Shown: positions 9,088-16,103 of the stretch, piece after piece
How positions within the stretch are numbered: the first letter of the stretch is position 1
Layout: the number at the start of each line of letters is the position of its first letter
Source: Eubacteriaceae bacterium UBA6119
Lineage (GTDB): Bacteria; Bacillota; Clostridia; Eubacteriales; UBA1433
DNA: 64,000 bases
Direction: 5' to 3'
Assembly: GCA_002423395.1 (NCBI GenBank)
Contig: DIVZ01000007.1
Location: 62,001 to 126,000 of the forward strand
Translations under genes and position numbers: made by a program
The notes under the pieces: generated by a model
Seen by the model: only the letters and a program-made list of their open reading frames with translations
What the model was told of the DNA's origin: nothing
Database searches by the model: none

Positions 9088-9578
9088 AAGTAATAGAATT
9101 AATTGATGAATTGGAAGAAATAGTAAGAAGAAGCAACACGGTTCCTCTGTCAAATAAAAAAATCATGCTTAATCCCGATGATATAATTGATATCATTGAC
9201 GAAATAAGGATGAGACTTCCTGAAGAAGTGCTTGAAGCGAGGAGAATAAAACAGGAAGAAAACAGAATTATAGCTGCCGCGCAGACAAAAGCGAAGGCGT
9301 TAATTGAAGGTGCGGTAAAAAAACAAAAAGAGCTTATTGACAGCGATGAGGTAGCAAAGAACGCGTACAGCCAGGCAGAGACGACAATTAAAGAAAGCGA
9401 AGAAAAAGCAAAAAAAATACTAGCCAAAGCTGAAGCGAACGCCAAAGAAATAATATCAGGCTGCGCGGAATATTCCGAAGGAATTATTAAGAGAATTCAG
9501 GACGATCTTAAGAAAACTAACGAAATTCTTGAAGAAAACAGAAATCAGCTAAAAGGCATAAAAAGAAAAAATACTTAA
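9084..9578 (+). CDS. Coiled-coil protein of the clostridial coaD-ylbJ neighbourhood
   Basis: Predicted soluble 164-residue protein that is almost entirely helical and charged. Heptad-like stretches dominate from about residue 55 onward (many Ala/Glu/Lys), like the stalk subunits of F/V-type ATPases; such genes next to coaD in Clostridia are often labelled 'ATPase', but no nucleotide-binding motif is visible here. I place the start at TTG 9084 rather than ATG 9069 because GGAGG (9070-9074) sits nine bases before the TTG, while the ATG lies upstream of that site. The gene overlaps the coaD stop by 4 bp and overlaps the end of ylbJ on the other strand. Its function is unknown. Confidence 0.75.
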   Translation: MKVIELIDELEEIVRRSNTVPLSNKKIMLNPDDIIDIIDEIRMRLPEEVLEARRIKQEENRIIAAAQTKAKALIEGAVKKQKELIDSDEVAKNAYSQAETTIKESEEKAKKILAKAEANAKEIISGCAEYSEGIIKRIQDDLKKTNEILEENRNQLKGIKRKNT

Positions 9579-10549
9579 TATAAAAACATACATAAAATAT
9601 AAGTTATCAGTGCGGCGATAAACGGCTGCACTGATTTTGCTTTCATATACGGAGTTTTGCTCAAATTGGCATTTTCGAGAAAAGAGATGCACTGAGCATG
9701 AACAGAAAGTCCGCCCCAGTTTATTATAAATGAAGTAAATACAATTTTCGCAATTATAGATATATCAAGCAAGTAAATTTTGTCGCATCCCCCTGTTATT
9801 TCAACTAAACCCCATAAAAAGCCCGTTGTAAATCCTGTAGGCTGAGTTACGCCCATATGGCTTATTAAAGCTGTAATAAAATCAAAAAAACCGCTTGCAT
9901 TTAAAATTCCCACGCAAATTCCGAAAAAAACTATGTAACTTCCGACAAGCAGTACTGTGTACATACTGTCGCTTATTGACGATATAAATGTTTTTGTGAA
10001 ATTCAAATTATTTTTTTTTTGCATAGGCAATTCAAAAGAAGTAAGAGTAACTGAATTATTTACAAATAAAAGTCCGGCTATCAGCGCCGAAAGTATAGAA
10101 GATACGAGCAGTATTATACCCACGGCGCTGTCATTGTAGAACAGTATTCCAAGGCTGCTTAATATAAAACCCGGAGAAGTTATTGAGCAAAATGTTGTTA
10201 CGCAGGTAGCGTCATTTTTTGAAATTTTACCCGATAAGTACATATCGCACGCTATTTTAATTCCTGCAGGCTGCCCTGCCAGGTATCCCGCTAAAACCGC
10301 GAAAAAAGAAATAGGAGCTATATTATATAATTTTGACAAAGGATAAAAAAAAGGTTTTAAAATGTTTATTATTCCGAAATCTATAAGAATTCTGTTAAGT
10401 ATGAAAAAAACGAATAAAAACGGAGCAAGCTTATTAAGCCAAAGCAGAAATGAATATTTAGCGCTTTCATATGTTTGTACCGGGTATTTAAAGCAAAACA
10501 CTAAAAGCAAAAGGAAAATGCCGCAAATTAAAATGTTAGATTTTTTCAT
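9575..10549 (-). CDS. ylbJ: YlbJ-like integral membrane protein (sporulation-associated)
   Basis: Polytopic membrane protein of the nucleoside-recognition (Gate) domain family. In Bacillus subtilis YlbJ is needed for normal spore formation. The 324-residue product has about eight hydrophobic segments and the family pattern LAPFLFVFF...L and GYLAGQPAGIK (about residues 88-98). It is shorter than the roughly 400 residues of B. subtilis YlbJ, as in several clostridial versions. GAGGC precedes the ATG. It lies 71 bp downstream of tmcAL on the same strand and probably shares its transcript. Its presence hints at spore-forming ancestry but does not prove sporulation. Confidence 0.85.
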   Translation of the reverse strand: MKKSNILICGIFLLLLVFCFKYPVQTYESAKYSFLLWLNKLAPFLFVFFILNRILIDFGIINILKPFFYPLSKLYNIAPISFFAVLAGYLAGQPAGIKIACDMYLSGKISKNDATCVTTFCSITSPGFILSSLGILFYNDSAVGIILLVSSILSALIAGLLFVNNSVTLTSFELPMQKKNNLNFTKTFISSISDSMYTVLLVGSYIVFFGICVGILNASGFFDFITALISHMGVTQPTGFTTGFLWGLVEITGGCDKIYLLDISIIAKIVFTSFIINWGGLSVHAQCISFLENANLSKTPYMKAKSVQPFIAALITYILCMFLY

Positions 10550-10620
10550 CTTTGCCTCATAACTTTACAATTAATAAAAGTTATGCGTAAAGATTGTAAG
10601 TAATGATAAAAACGGCATTA

Positions 10621-11805
10621 TCAGTCGAAATAAATGGGGACAGTTTTGTAATCAATACCCTTAGGCGCGCAATTTCCGAGGTTAAATAAATCGGAAGCGA
10701 TAAGATCATAAGAGAATATACATTTTGCAAAACCTGAGGATGAAGAATAAAAATCATAAGTATTTGAGACAATGTTTTTATTTTCTTTTATTTGACTCAG
10801 GAACTTTCTGCCGTTTTGATTAAACCCAAGTACTCTTATATAAGGAACAGGACAGCTTTTTAATTCGCTGTAAGAGATATCAAATCCGCAAATCATGTGG
10901 CAGAGGCTTCGGCTGATGCGCGACTTCGCGTGATGTTTATCCGACATTTTATCAATAAAATCAGATATATTTGTAAACTCACTGAAGTTATTAATTATTT
11001 TATTGGCAAGAGAGGGGGATATGTCGGGATAAGCGCTAAGTTTTTCCGCAGTGCTTATAAGCAGATTTTGATATATAATATTTTTATAATTTTCAATATC
11101 GTTTATGTTTATATCATTTAATATATCAGCCGTAAAGTAAGGCACATAGTTTACATATCCGTTATCTTTAGCTTTGAGCATTTGTCTTATCTGCGATGCC
11201 GAAGAGAAAACAGAATCAGGCTTAAGGGAATTGTGGTCCGCGCCTACGCGTTTTACCGCATGCGGCTTTATAGGATAATTATTTATTATTATCTGCTTTA
11301 GATATTCTACCGCAAGAATATTATTGGGGCTGCACAGAATATCATTTAATTCGGGGCTGTATTCCTCCGCCGCGAGCTGTCTTGATTTGGCGTAAGACCT
11401 GCCTTGGGAAAGATGATTTTTTAATGAGTCTTTAAAGTCTTTTTCTTCAAAAGATAATATTTCAGCAGCTTTTAATAACTTCTGCAAATTATCATCTTCG
11501 CATCCGAAGGAAATATAGTCGCACGAAAGCTGGTTTAATATATTAACAGCGCCGTAAGCGAATATCTCTGCGCCTGAACAACTGTACGCGTAAGGAAGCA
11601 TTACAATAAGGTCAGCTCCGGCACTCAGCGCCATTTGTGTGCGAAGAAATTTGCTGCACACTGCGACTTCGCCGCGCTGAACAAAATCCCCTGAGAGCAC
11701 GCATATTATTACTTCGGCGCCGGTTTGAGTTTTAGTTTTACTCATATGGTAGTAATGTCCGTTGTGAAACGGGTTGTATTCAGCTATAATTCCTGCAGAT
11801 AACAT
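10621..11805 (-). CDS. tmcAL: tRNA(Met) cytidine acetate ligase TmcAL (YlbM)
   Basis: Nucleotidyltransferase-fold enzyme that uses acetate and ATP to form N4-acetylcytidine at the wobble position of elongator tRNA-Met. The 394-residue protein begins with GIIAEYNPFHNGH, the HxGH-type adenylylation motif, followed by LSGDFVQRGE and the helical C-terminal domain. AAGGTG lies before the ATG. Next to ackA, it is in its usual Firmicutes location. Its substrate acetate is also the substrate or product of the neighbouring acetate kinase, though the link may only be positional. Confidence 0.94.
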   Translation of the reverse strand: MLSAGIIAEYNPFHNGHYYHMSKTKTQTGAEVIICVLSGDFVQRGEVAVCSKFLRTQMALSAGADLIVMLPYAYSCSGAEIFAYGAVNILNQLSCDYISFGCEDDNLQKLLKAAEILSFEEKDFKDSLKNHLSQGRSYAKSRQLAAEEYSPELNDILCSPNNILAVEYLKQIIINNYPIKPHAVKRVGADHNSLKPDSVFSSASQIRQMLKAKDNGYVNYVPYFTADILNDININDIENYKNIIYQNLLISTAEKLSAYPDISPSLANKIINNFSEFTNISDFIDKMSDKHHAKSRISRSLCHMICGFDISYSELKSCPVPYIRVLGFNQNGRKFLSQIKENKNIVSNTYDFYSSSSGFAKCIFSYDLIASDLFNLGNCAPKGIDYKTVPIYFD

Positions 11806-11886
11806 AAGCGCACCTTTAAATAAAAATATTATGGATATATTATATATTAATATATGATTACTTAAAGTATCAAATTATTTTATTTA

Positions 11887-11915
11887 TTGAAAATAAAATA
11901 TGTGTAATATATAAT
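11887..11915 (+). promoter_or_regulatory. Sigma-A-type promoter for ackA
   Basis: -35 TTGAAA (11887-11892), 17-bp spacer, -10 TATAAT (11910-11915), 42 bp before the ackA start. This lies in the 152-bp divergent gap between tmcAL and ackA. Confidence 0.75.
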
Positions 11916-11957
11916 GTTATGGTGTTATTTTATCAAAATTTATTGGAGGATAATTAA

Positions 11958-13154
11958 TTGAAAATACTAGTTATTAATTGCGGAAGTTCTTCTTTAAAAT
12001 ATCAGTTATTTGATATGGAAGACAGATCAGTGTTGGCTAAAGGGCTTGCAGAACGTATCGGGATTGAGGGTTCTATTCTTACTCATAAGCCGACAGGAAA
12101 AGATAACGCTGTGTTCCAGCAGCCTATGAAAGACCATAAAGACGCTCTGCGAATATTAATGGACGCGCTTGTTGACCCCAAATGCGGAGTAATTAAAGAC
12201 ATGAGCGAAATAACAGCGGTAGGACACAGAGTTGTTCATGCGGGAGAAAAATTTGCTTCTTCTGTAAAACTTACTGACGAAGTTATACAAGCATTGGAAG
12301 ACTGCGTTCCGCTCGCGCCGCTTCATAATCCGCCGAATTTGATGGGCATTGAAGCATGCAAAGCAATACTGGGAGATACTCCCATGGTTGGAGTATTTGA
12401 CACTGCTTTCCATCAGACTATGCCGGATTACGCGTATATTTATCCGCTGCCGTATGAATACTATGAAAAATACGGCGTTAGAAAATACGGTTTCCATGGC
12501 ACAAGCCACAGATATGTGTCGCAAAGAGCGGCGGCAATGCTGAACAAGGATATTAAAGAGCTTAAAATAGTAACATGCCATTTAGGCAACGGAAGCTCTA
12601 TAGCGGCTGTAGACTGCGGATGCAGCGTAGAAACATCTATGGGGTTCACGCCTCTTGACGGGCTTGCAATGGGCACAAGATGCGGAACAATAGACCCTGC
12701 GATAGTTACATTTTTAATGCAGAAAGAAAACCTTTCGGTTAAAGAAATAGACAGCATACTAAACAAAAAATCAGGCGTATTGGGCGTAAGCGGAGTAAGC
12801 AGTGATTTTAGAGATATTGAAACAGCCGCAAATGAAGGAAACAAAAGAGCTGCGCTTGCCTTGAAAATATTCACATACAGAGTAAAATGCACAATAGCGC
12901 AGTATGCAGCAGCAATGGGCGGCATAGACGCTGTTGTATTCACAGCAGGCATCGGCGAGAATTCAAAGACTATAAGAGAAGCATGTATTGAAAATTTAGA
13001 GTTTATGGGAATTAAGCTTGACAAAGAGCTTAATAACCAAAGAGGAAAAGAAGCGTTTATTTGCGCAAAAGATTCACGCATCGCCGTACTTTTAATTCCT
13101 ACAGATGAAGAATTAATGATTGCAGTTGACACTAAAGAAATAATAGAAGCATAA
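11958..13154 (+). CDS. ackA: Acetate kinase
   Basis: Interconverts acetate plus ATP and acetyl-phosphate plus ADP, giving ATP by substrate-level phosphorylation in fermenters. The 398-residue protein is full length, with the ASKHA phosphate-1 motif VINCGSSSLKY near the N-terminus, FDTAFHQTMP (about 148-157), GFHGTSHRYVS, and the adenosine motif FTAGIGENS. It starts at TTG 11958, seven bases after GGAGGA; no ATG fits. No pta gene is next to it, so the phosphotransacetylase must be elsewhere. Confidence 0.97.
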   Translation: MKILVINCGSSSLKYQLFDMEDRSVLAKGLAERIGIEGSILTHKPTGKDNAVFQQPMKDHKDALRILMDALVDPKCGVIKDMSEITAVGHRVVHAGEKFASSVKLTDEVIQALEDCVPLAPLHNPPNLMGIEACKAILGDTPMVGVFDTAFHQTMPDYAYIYPLPYEYYEKYGVRKYGFHGTSHRYVSQRAAAMLNKDIKELKIVTCHLGNGSSIAAVDCGCSVETSMGFTPLDGLAMGTRCGTIDPAIVTFLMQKENLSVKEIDSILNKKSGVLGVSGVSSDFRDIETAANEGNKRAALALKIFTYRVKCTIAQYAAAMGGIDAVVFTAGIGENSKTIREACIENLEFMGIKLDKELNNQRGKEAFICAKDSRIAVLLIPTDEELMIAVDTKEIIEA

Positions 13155-13159
13155 TTTTA

Positions 13160-13188
13160 TTGACATGAAATAATATTATCTGTATAAT
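13160..13188 (+). promoter_or_regulatory. Full-consensus sigma-A promoter for yceD-rpmF
   Basis: -35 TTGACA (13160-13165), 17-bp spacer, -10 TATAAT (13183-13188): both hexamers match consensus exactly. It begins 6 bp after the ackA stop and is the strongest-looking promoter in the window. Confidence 0.85.
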
Positions 13189-13216
13189 GTTGTGTGCGGC
13201 TTAAAGGGAGTAAAAA

Positions 13217-13705
13217 ATGATTATTGATGTTTCATGGCTTATAAAAAACGAAACTGAGCAGATAATCAAAACAGAAGAAGTTGATGGTTTTAAAGTATAC
13301 GACGATGTTAAAGCTCTTACACCAATCAAGCTTTTTTCGCAGGCGTCTTTTAAGCACGGATTGTTAAATATTGATTTAGATATTGCATATACACTGGAGT
13401 TTATATGCTGCAGATGTTTAAAAGTATTTACAAAAGAGCAAAAATTAAAATTCAAAGAAGAGTACACGATAGGGCAGATACAGCAGACTTTTGAGGACAA
13501 TATTATCAACAGCGAAGAAATAGCAAAAGAATTGATAATATTAAACGCTTCGATAAAAAATCTGTGCAAAGAAGACTGTCTTGGACTGTGTGCCGTTTGC
13601 GGAAAAGACAAAAACGAAAACAAATGCGATTGTGAAGATTACGAATCTAATCCGTACTTTGATAAATTAAAAATACTACTTTGTGAAAAAGACAAGGAGG
13701 TGTAA
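13217..13705 (+). CDS. yceD: YceD family protein (DUF177), 23S rRNA accumulation factor
   Basis: Conserved protein nearly always encoded upstream of rpmF. E. coli and plant relatives affect 23S rRNA accumulation. The 162-residue product has the family's CxxCL pair (about residues 57-60, CCRCL) in the first half and a second Cys cluster near the C-terminus (CKEDCLGLCAVCG), which probably binds metal. The ATG follows AAAGGGAG, and rpmF begins 3 bp after the stop. It is co-transcribed with rpmF from the consensus promoter at 13160-13188. Confidence 0.92.
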   Translation: MIIDVSWLIKNETEQIIKTEEVDGFKVYDDVKALTPIKLFSQASFKHGLLNIDLDIAYTLEFICCRCLKVFTKEQKLKFKEEYTIGQIQQTFEDNIINSEEIAKELIILNASIKNLCKEDCLGLCAVCGKDKNENKCDCEDYESNPYFDKLKILLCEKDKEV

Positions 13706-13708
13706 GAA

Positions 13709-13891
13709 ATGGCAGTACCGAAAAGTAGAACCAGTAAGTCGAAAAAGAAAATGCGCAGAGCACAAAACTTTAAGCTTGAAGTTCCTGCATTAAGCGTATG
13801 CACTAAGTGCGGTGAGGCAAAACTTCCGCACAGAGTTTGCAAAAAATGCGGCACATATAATAATATTGAAGTAATAAAAGTTGAACAATAA
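13709..13891 (+). CDS. rpmF: 50S ribosomal protein L32
   Basis: Large-subunit ribosomal protein of 60 residues. The N-terminus MAVPKSRTSKSKK and the zinc ribbon with CTKC (about 31-34) and CKKC (about 44-47) identify the zinc-binding form. AAGGAGGTG sits upstream of the ATG, three bases after the yceD stop region. A terminator follows. Confidence 0.97.
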   Translation: MAVPKSRTSKSKKKMRRAQNFKLEVPALSVCTKCGEAKLPHRVCKKCGTYNNIEVIKVEQ

Positions 13892-13902
13892 AAACATAGC
13901 AG

Positions 13903-13932
13903 AGCAGAGAAACTCTGCTTTTGTTTTTTTTT
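13903..13932 (+). terminator. Intrinsic terminator after rpmF
   Basis: Seven-bp stem AGCAGAG (13903-13909) / CTCTGCT (13913-13919) with an AAA loop, followed by a T-rich tail. Confidence 0.85.
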
Positions 13933-13954
13933 ATTGTTTTTATTATTTATTATA

Positions 13955-13983
13955 TTGATTAATAACTATAATTCGGATAATAT
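13955..13983 (+). promoter_or_regulatory. Probable promoter for plsX-acpP
   Basis: -35 TTGATT (13955-13960), 17-bp spacer, -10 TAATAT (13978-13983), 24 bp before the plsX ATG. No FapR-type operator was recognised in this short leader. Confidence 0.55.
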
Positions 13984-14007
13984 AATTACATACATCGGAG
14001 GAAAATT

Positions 14008-15012
14008 ATGAGAATTATTGTAGATGCAATGGGCGGAGACAATGCGCCGGAGCAGGTAATAATAGGCGCTAAGCTTGCCGCAGAAGAGCTAGGTTGTAAA
14101 ATCACGCTAATAGGCAGCTCTGATGCCATAAATGAGATTATAGAAAAAAATAACATAGATAAAAATTTGTTTGAAATAGTAAACGCAAGCGAAGTTGTAA
14201 CAAACAACGAAGAGCCGGCAACAGCAGTAAGGCGAAAGAAAGACTCATCGGTTTGCGTGGGACTTAATTTAGTAAAAGATGATCTTGACAGTGTATTTAT
14301 ATCAGCAGGAAGTACGGGCGCGCTGCTTGCAGGTTCACTTTTATACCCCGGCAGAATAAAAGGGATAAAAAGACCGGCAATAGCTGTTTTGCTCCCTAAT
14401 GTTACAGGCGGCATGACAATGCTTTTAGACGCAGGCGCAAACGCAGACTGCAAAGCTGAATATTTGGAACAGTTTGCAATTATGGGAAGCGTTTATATGA
14501 AAAAAATGTACAACATCAATGCTCCTAAAGTAGGTTTGTTAAATATAGGCACAGAAGATAAAAAAGGCAATGCGCTTATGCAGGAGACTTTCGGGCTTTT
14601 AAAAAATGCAGACATAAATTTTATAGGCAACATTGAGGGACGAGATGTGTTTAAAGGCAATTGCGACGTTATAGTGGCTGATGGATTTAGCGGCAACTTA
14701 ATACTGAAAAGCCTTGAGGGGACTGCGGAGGTGTTATTTTCCGGAATAAAACAAGTAATGTATAAAAGTTTTGCAACAAAACTTGCGGCAGCAGTTATAA
14801 AGAAACCTTTAAAGCAATTTGCCAAAAGGTACGATTATACAGCATACGGCGGGTCTCCTTTATTGGGGGTTAACGCAAATGTAATAAAAGCTCACGGCAG
14901 CAGTAATGCCGAGGCATTTAAAAACGCGATTATTGCGGGAAAAATTTATTGTGAAAATAAAATTTTATCTGATATTATTAAAATAATTATTGAAAAAAAT
15001 GATAATATATAA
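14008..15012 (+). CDS. plsX: Phosphate acyltransferase PlsX
   Basis: Peripheral membrane enzyme that converts acyl-ACP to acyl-phosphate for phospholipid synthesis. The 334-residue protein starts MRIIVDAMGGDNAPE and keeps the family segments SAGSTGALLAGS (about 98-109), LLDAGAN and DGFSGN. The start follows GGAGG. acpP is 45 bp downstream. In many Firmicutes fapR precedes plsX and fabD/fabG separate it from acpP; none of these are here, so fatty-acid synthase genes must be elsewhere. Confidence 0.96.
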   Translation: MRIIVDAMGGDNAPEQVIIGAKLAAEELGCKITLIGSSDAINEIIEKNNIDKNLFEIVNASEVVTNNEEPATAVRRKKDSSVCVGLNLVKDDLDSVFISAGSTGALLAGSLLYPGRIKGIKRPAIAVLLPNVTGGMTMLLDAGANADCKAEYLEQFAIMGSVYMKKMYNINAPKVGLLNIGTEDKKGNALMQETFGLLKNADINFIGNIEGRDVFKGNCDVIVADGFSGNLILKSLEGTAEVLFSGIKQVMYKSFATKLAAAVIKKPLKQFAKRYDYTAYGGSPLLGVNANVIKAHGSSNAEAFKNAIIAGKIYCENKILSDIIKIIIEKNDNI

Positions 15013-15057
15013 TAGAAATATAATTGATAATATTTAATTTTTAATGGAGGCTATGTA

Positions 15058-15282
15058 ATGCTACAGAAGGTAAAAAAAATAATTTCCGAACAATTGGAAG
15101 TGGATCAAAGCGTACTGAGCGGGAACACATCTTTTATTGACGATTTAGGGGCAGATTCTATTGATTTGCTGGAACTTGTGCTGGCGTTTGAGGATGAGTT
15201 CGGAATACAGATTGACGAGGATGATATAAAAAATATAAGGACTGTTGGAGATATTGTTGAATATATTGAAAACAAAAAATAA
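15058..15282 (+). CDS. acpP: Acyl carrier protein
   Basis: Acidic 74-residue carrier protein of fatty-acid synthesis. The phosphopantetheine attachment site is Ser34 in GADSIDLLEL. Length and the DEFGIQI-DED segment match the family. TGGAGG precedes the ATG. It supplies acyl chains to PlsX encoded just upstream and is loaded using coenzyme A from the pathway that includes CoaD (8.6 kb). Confidence 0.96.
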   Translation: MLQKVKKIISEQLEVDQSVLSGNTSFIDDLGADSIDLLELVLAFEDEFGIQIDEDDIKNIRTVGDIVEYIENKK

Positions 15283-15340
15283 TATATAGCCCGTTTTTTA
15301 GGAATAATGCAACTATACACTATGTTAATCATACATTTAT

Positions 15341-15373
15341 AAATAAAAGTTCCTTCGAACTTTTATTTTTTTA
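15341..15373 (+). terminator. Terminator-like hairpin between acpP and rnc
   Basis: Twelve-bp stem (15341-15352 with 15357-15368) closed by a CTTC loop and followed by a T-run. It ends acpP, yet lies only a few bases before the rnc Shine-Dalgarno site (AAGGAG at 15375-15380), and no convincing promoter is seen between the hairpin and rnc. Confidence 0.75.
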
Positions 15374-15388
15374 TAAGGAGCTTGCTTA

Positions 15389-16075
15389 ATGAGCTGTTAT
15401 GATGAAATATATAAAAAGATAAAATATATTTTTAAAAATGAAAAGCTGATTGAAAATGCGCTTATACATCCGTCATATAATTATGAAAATAATATAAGCT
15501 CGGATAATCAAAGAATGGAATTTTTGGGAGACGCGGTGTTAGCATTAGTAATCAGCGATATATTGTACAGAAAATACAAAGAAGTTGATGAAGGCAAACT
15601 AAGCAAGATGAGAAGCGCGCTTGTAAATAAAAACATGTTCTTACAAAAGGCATTGGAAATTGACATAAACGAGCATATAAAGCTAAGCAGCGGTGAAGAA
15701 AACACAGGGGGAAGGATGCGACAATCCAATCTTGCGGATTGTTTTGAAGCGGTAATAGGAGCGGTATATTTAGACGGCGGTTTTGAAGAGAGTTTCAAAG
15801 TTATTGAAGAATTATTTATAAAAGAGCTTGATAATCTGCAAAATCAGGAAGTGTATGTAAACTACAAATCGTACTTGCAGGAATATATGCAAAAACGTCA
15901 TGAGCCAATACCTGCATACAAATTAAAAGAAATAAAAGGCGAGAGTCATAAACAAATTTTTGTGGTAGAATTATATATAGGCGATAAATTGGCTGTTACA
16001 GAAAGCGCGACGAGTAAAAAAGAAGCGGAAAAAAGAGCGGCTAAAAAGGCGCTTAAAAATATGGGAATTTTATAA
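15389..16075 (+). CDS. rnc: Ribonuclease III
   Basis: Double-strand-specific RNase for rRNA processing and mRNA decay. The 228-residue protein has the signature NQRMEFLGDAVL (about 40-51), the second acidic site in the SNLADCFEAVIGAVYLDGG segment (about 112-130), and a C-terminal dsRNA-binding domain ending in KKEAEKRAAKKAL. AAGGAG precedes the ATG. It heads the conserved rnc-smc-ftsY cluster. The hairpin directly in its leader is a possible target for self-cleavage, as known for E. coli rnc; that is inference. Confidence 0.96.
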   Translation: MSCYDEIYKKIKYIFKNEKLIENALIHPSYNYENNISSDNQRMEFLGDAVLALVISDILYRKYKEVDEGKLSKMRSALVNKNMFLQKALEIDINEHIKLSSGEENTGGRMRQSNLADCFEAVIGAVYLDGGFEESFKVIEELFIKELDNLQNQEVYVNYKSYLQEYMQKRHEPIPAYKLKEIKGESHKQIFVVELYIGDKLAVTESATSKKEAEKRAAKKALKNMGIL

Positions 16076-16103
16076 ACTATATTTATTATTAAGAGGACGG
16101 TAC

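Noticed and set aside
10559..10584. Inverted repeat ATAACTTT/AAAGTTAT between tmcAL and ylbJ
   Set aside because: Perfect 8-bp repeat, but AT-only in the main, without a T-run, and the two genes look co-transcribed; likely chance in AT-rich sequence.
12461..13132. 223-codon open frame on the minus strand
   Set aside because: Lies wholly inside ackA; the reverse-strand product has no recognisable family and is a shadow of the biased codon use of ackA.
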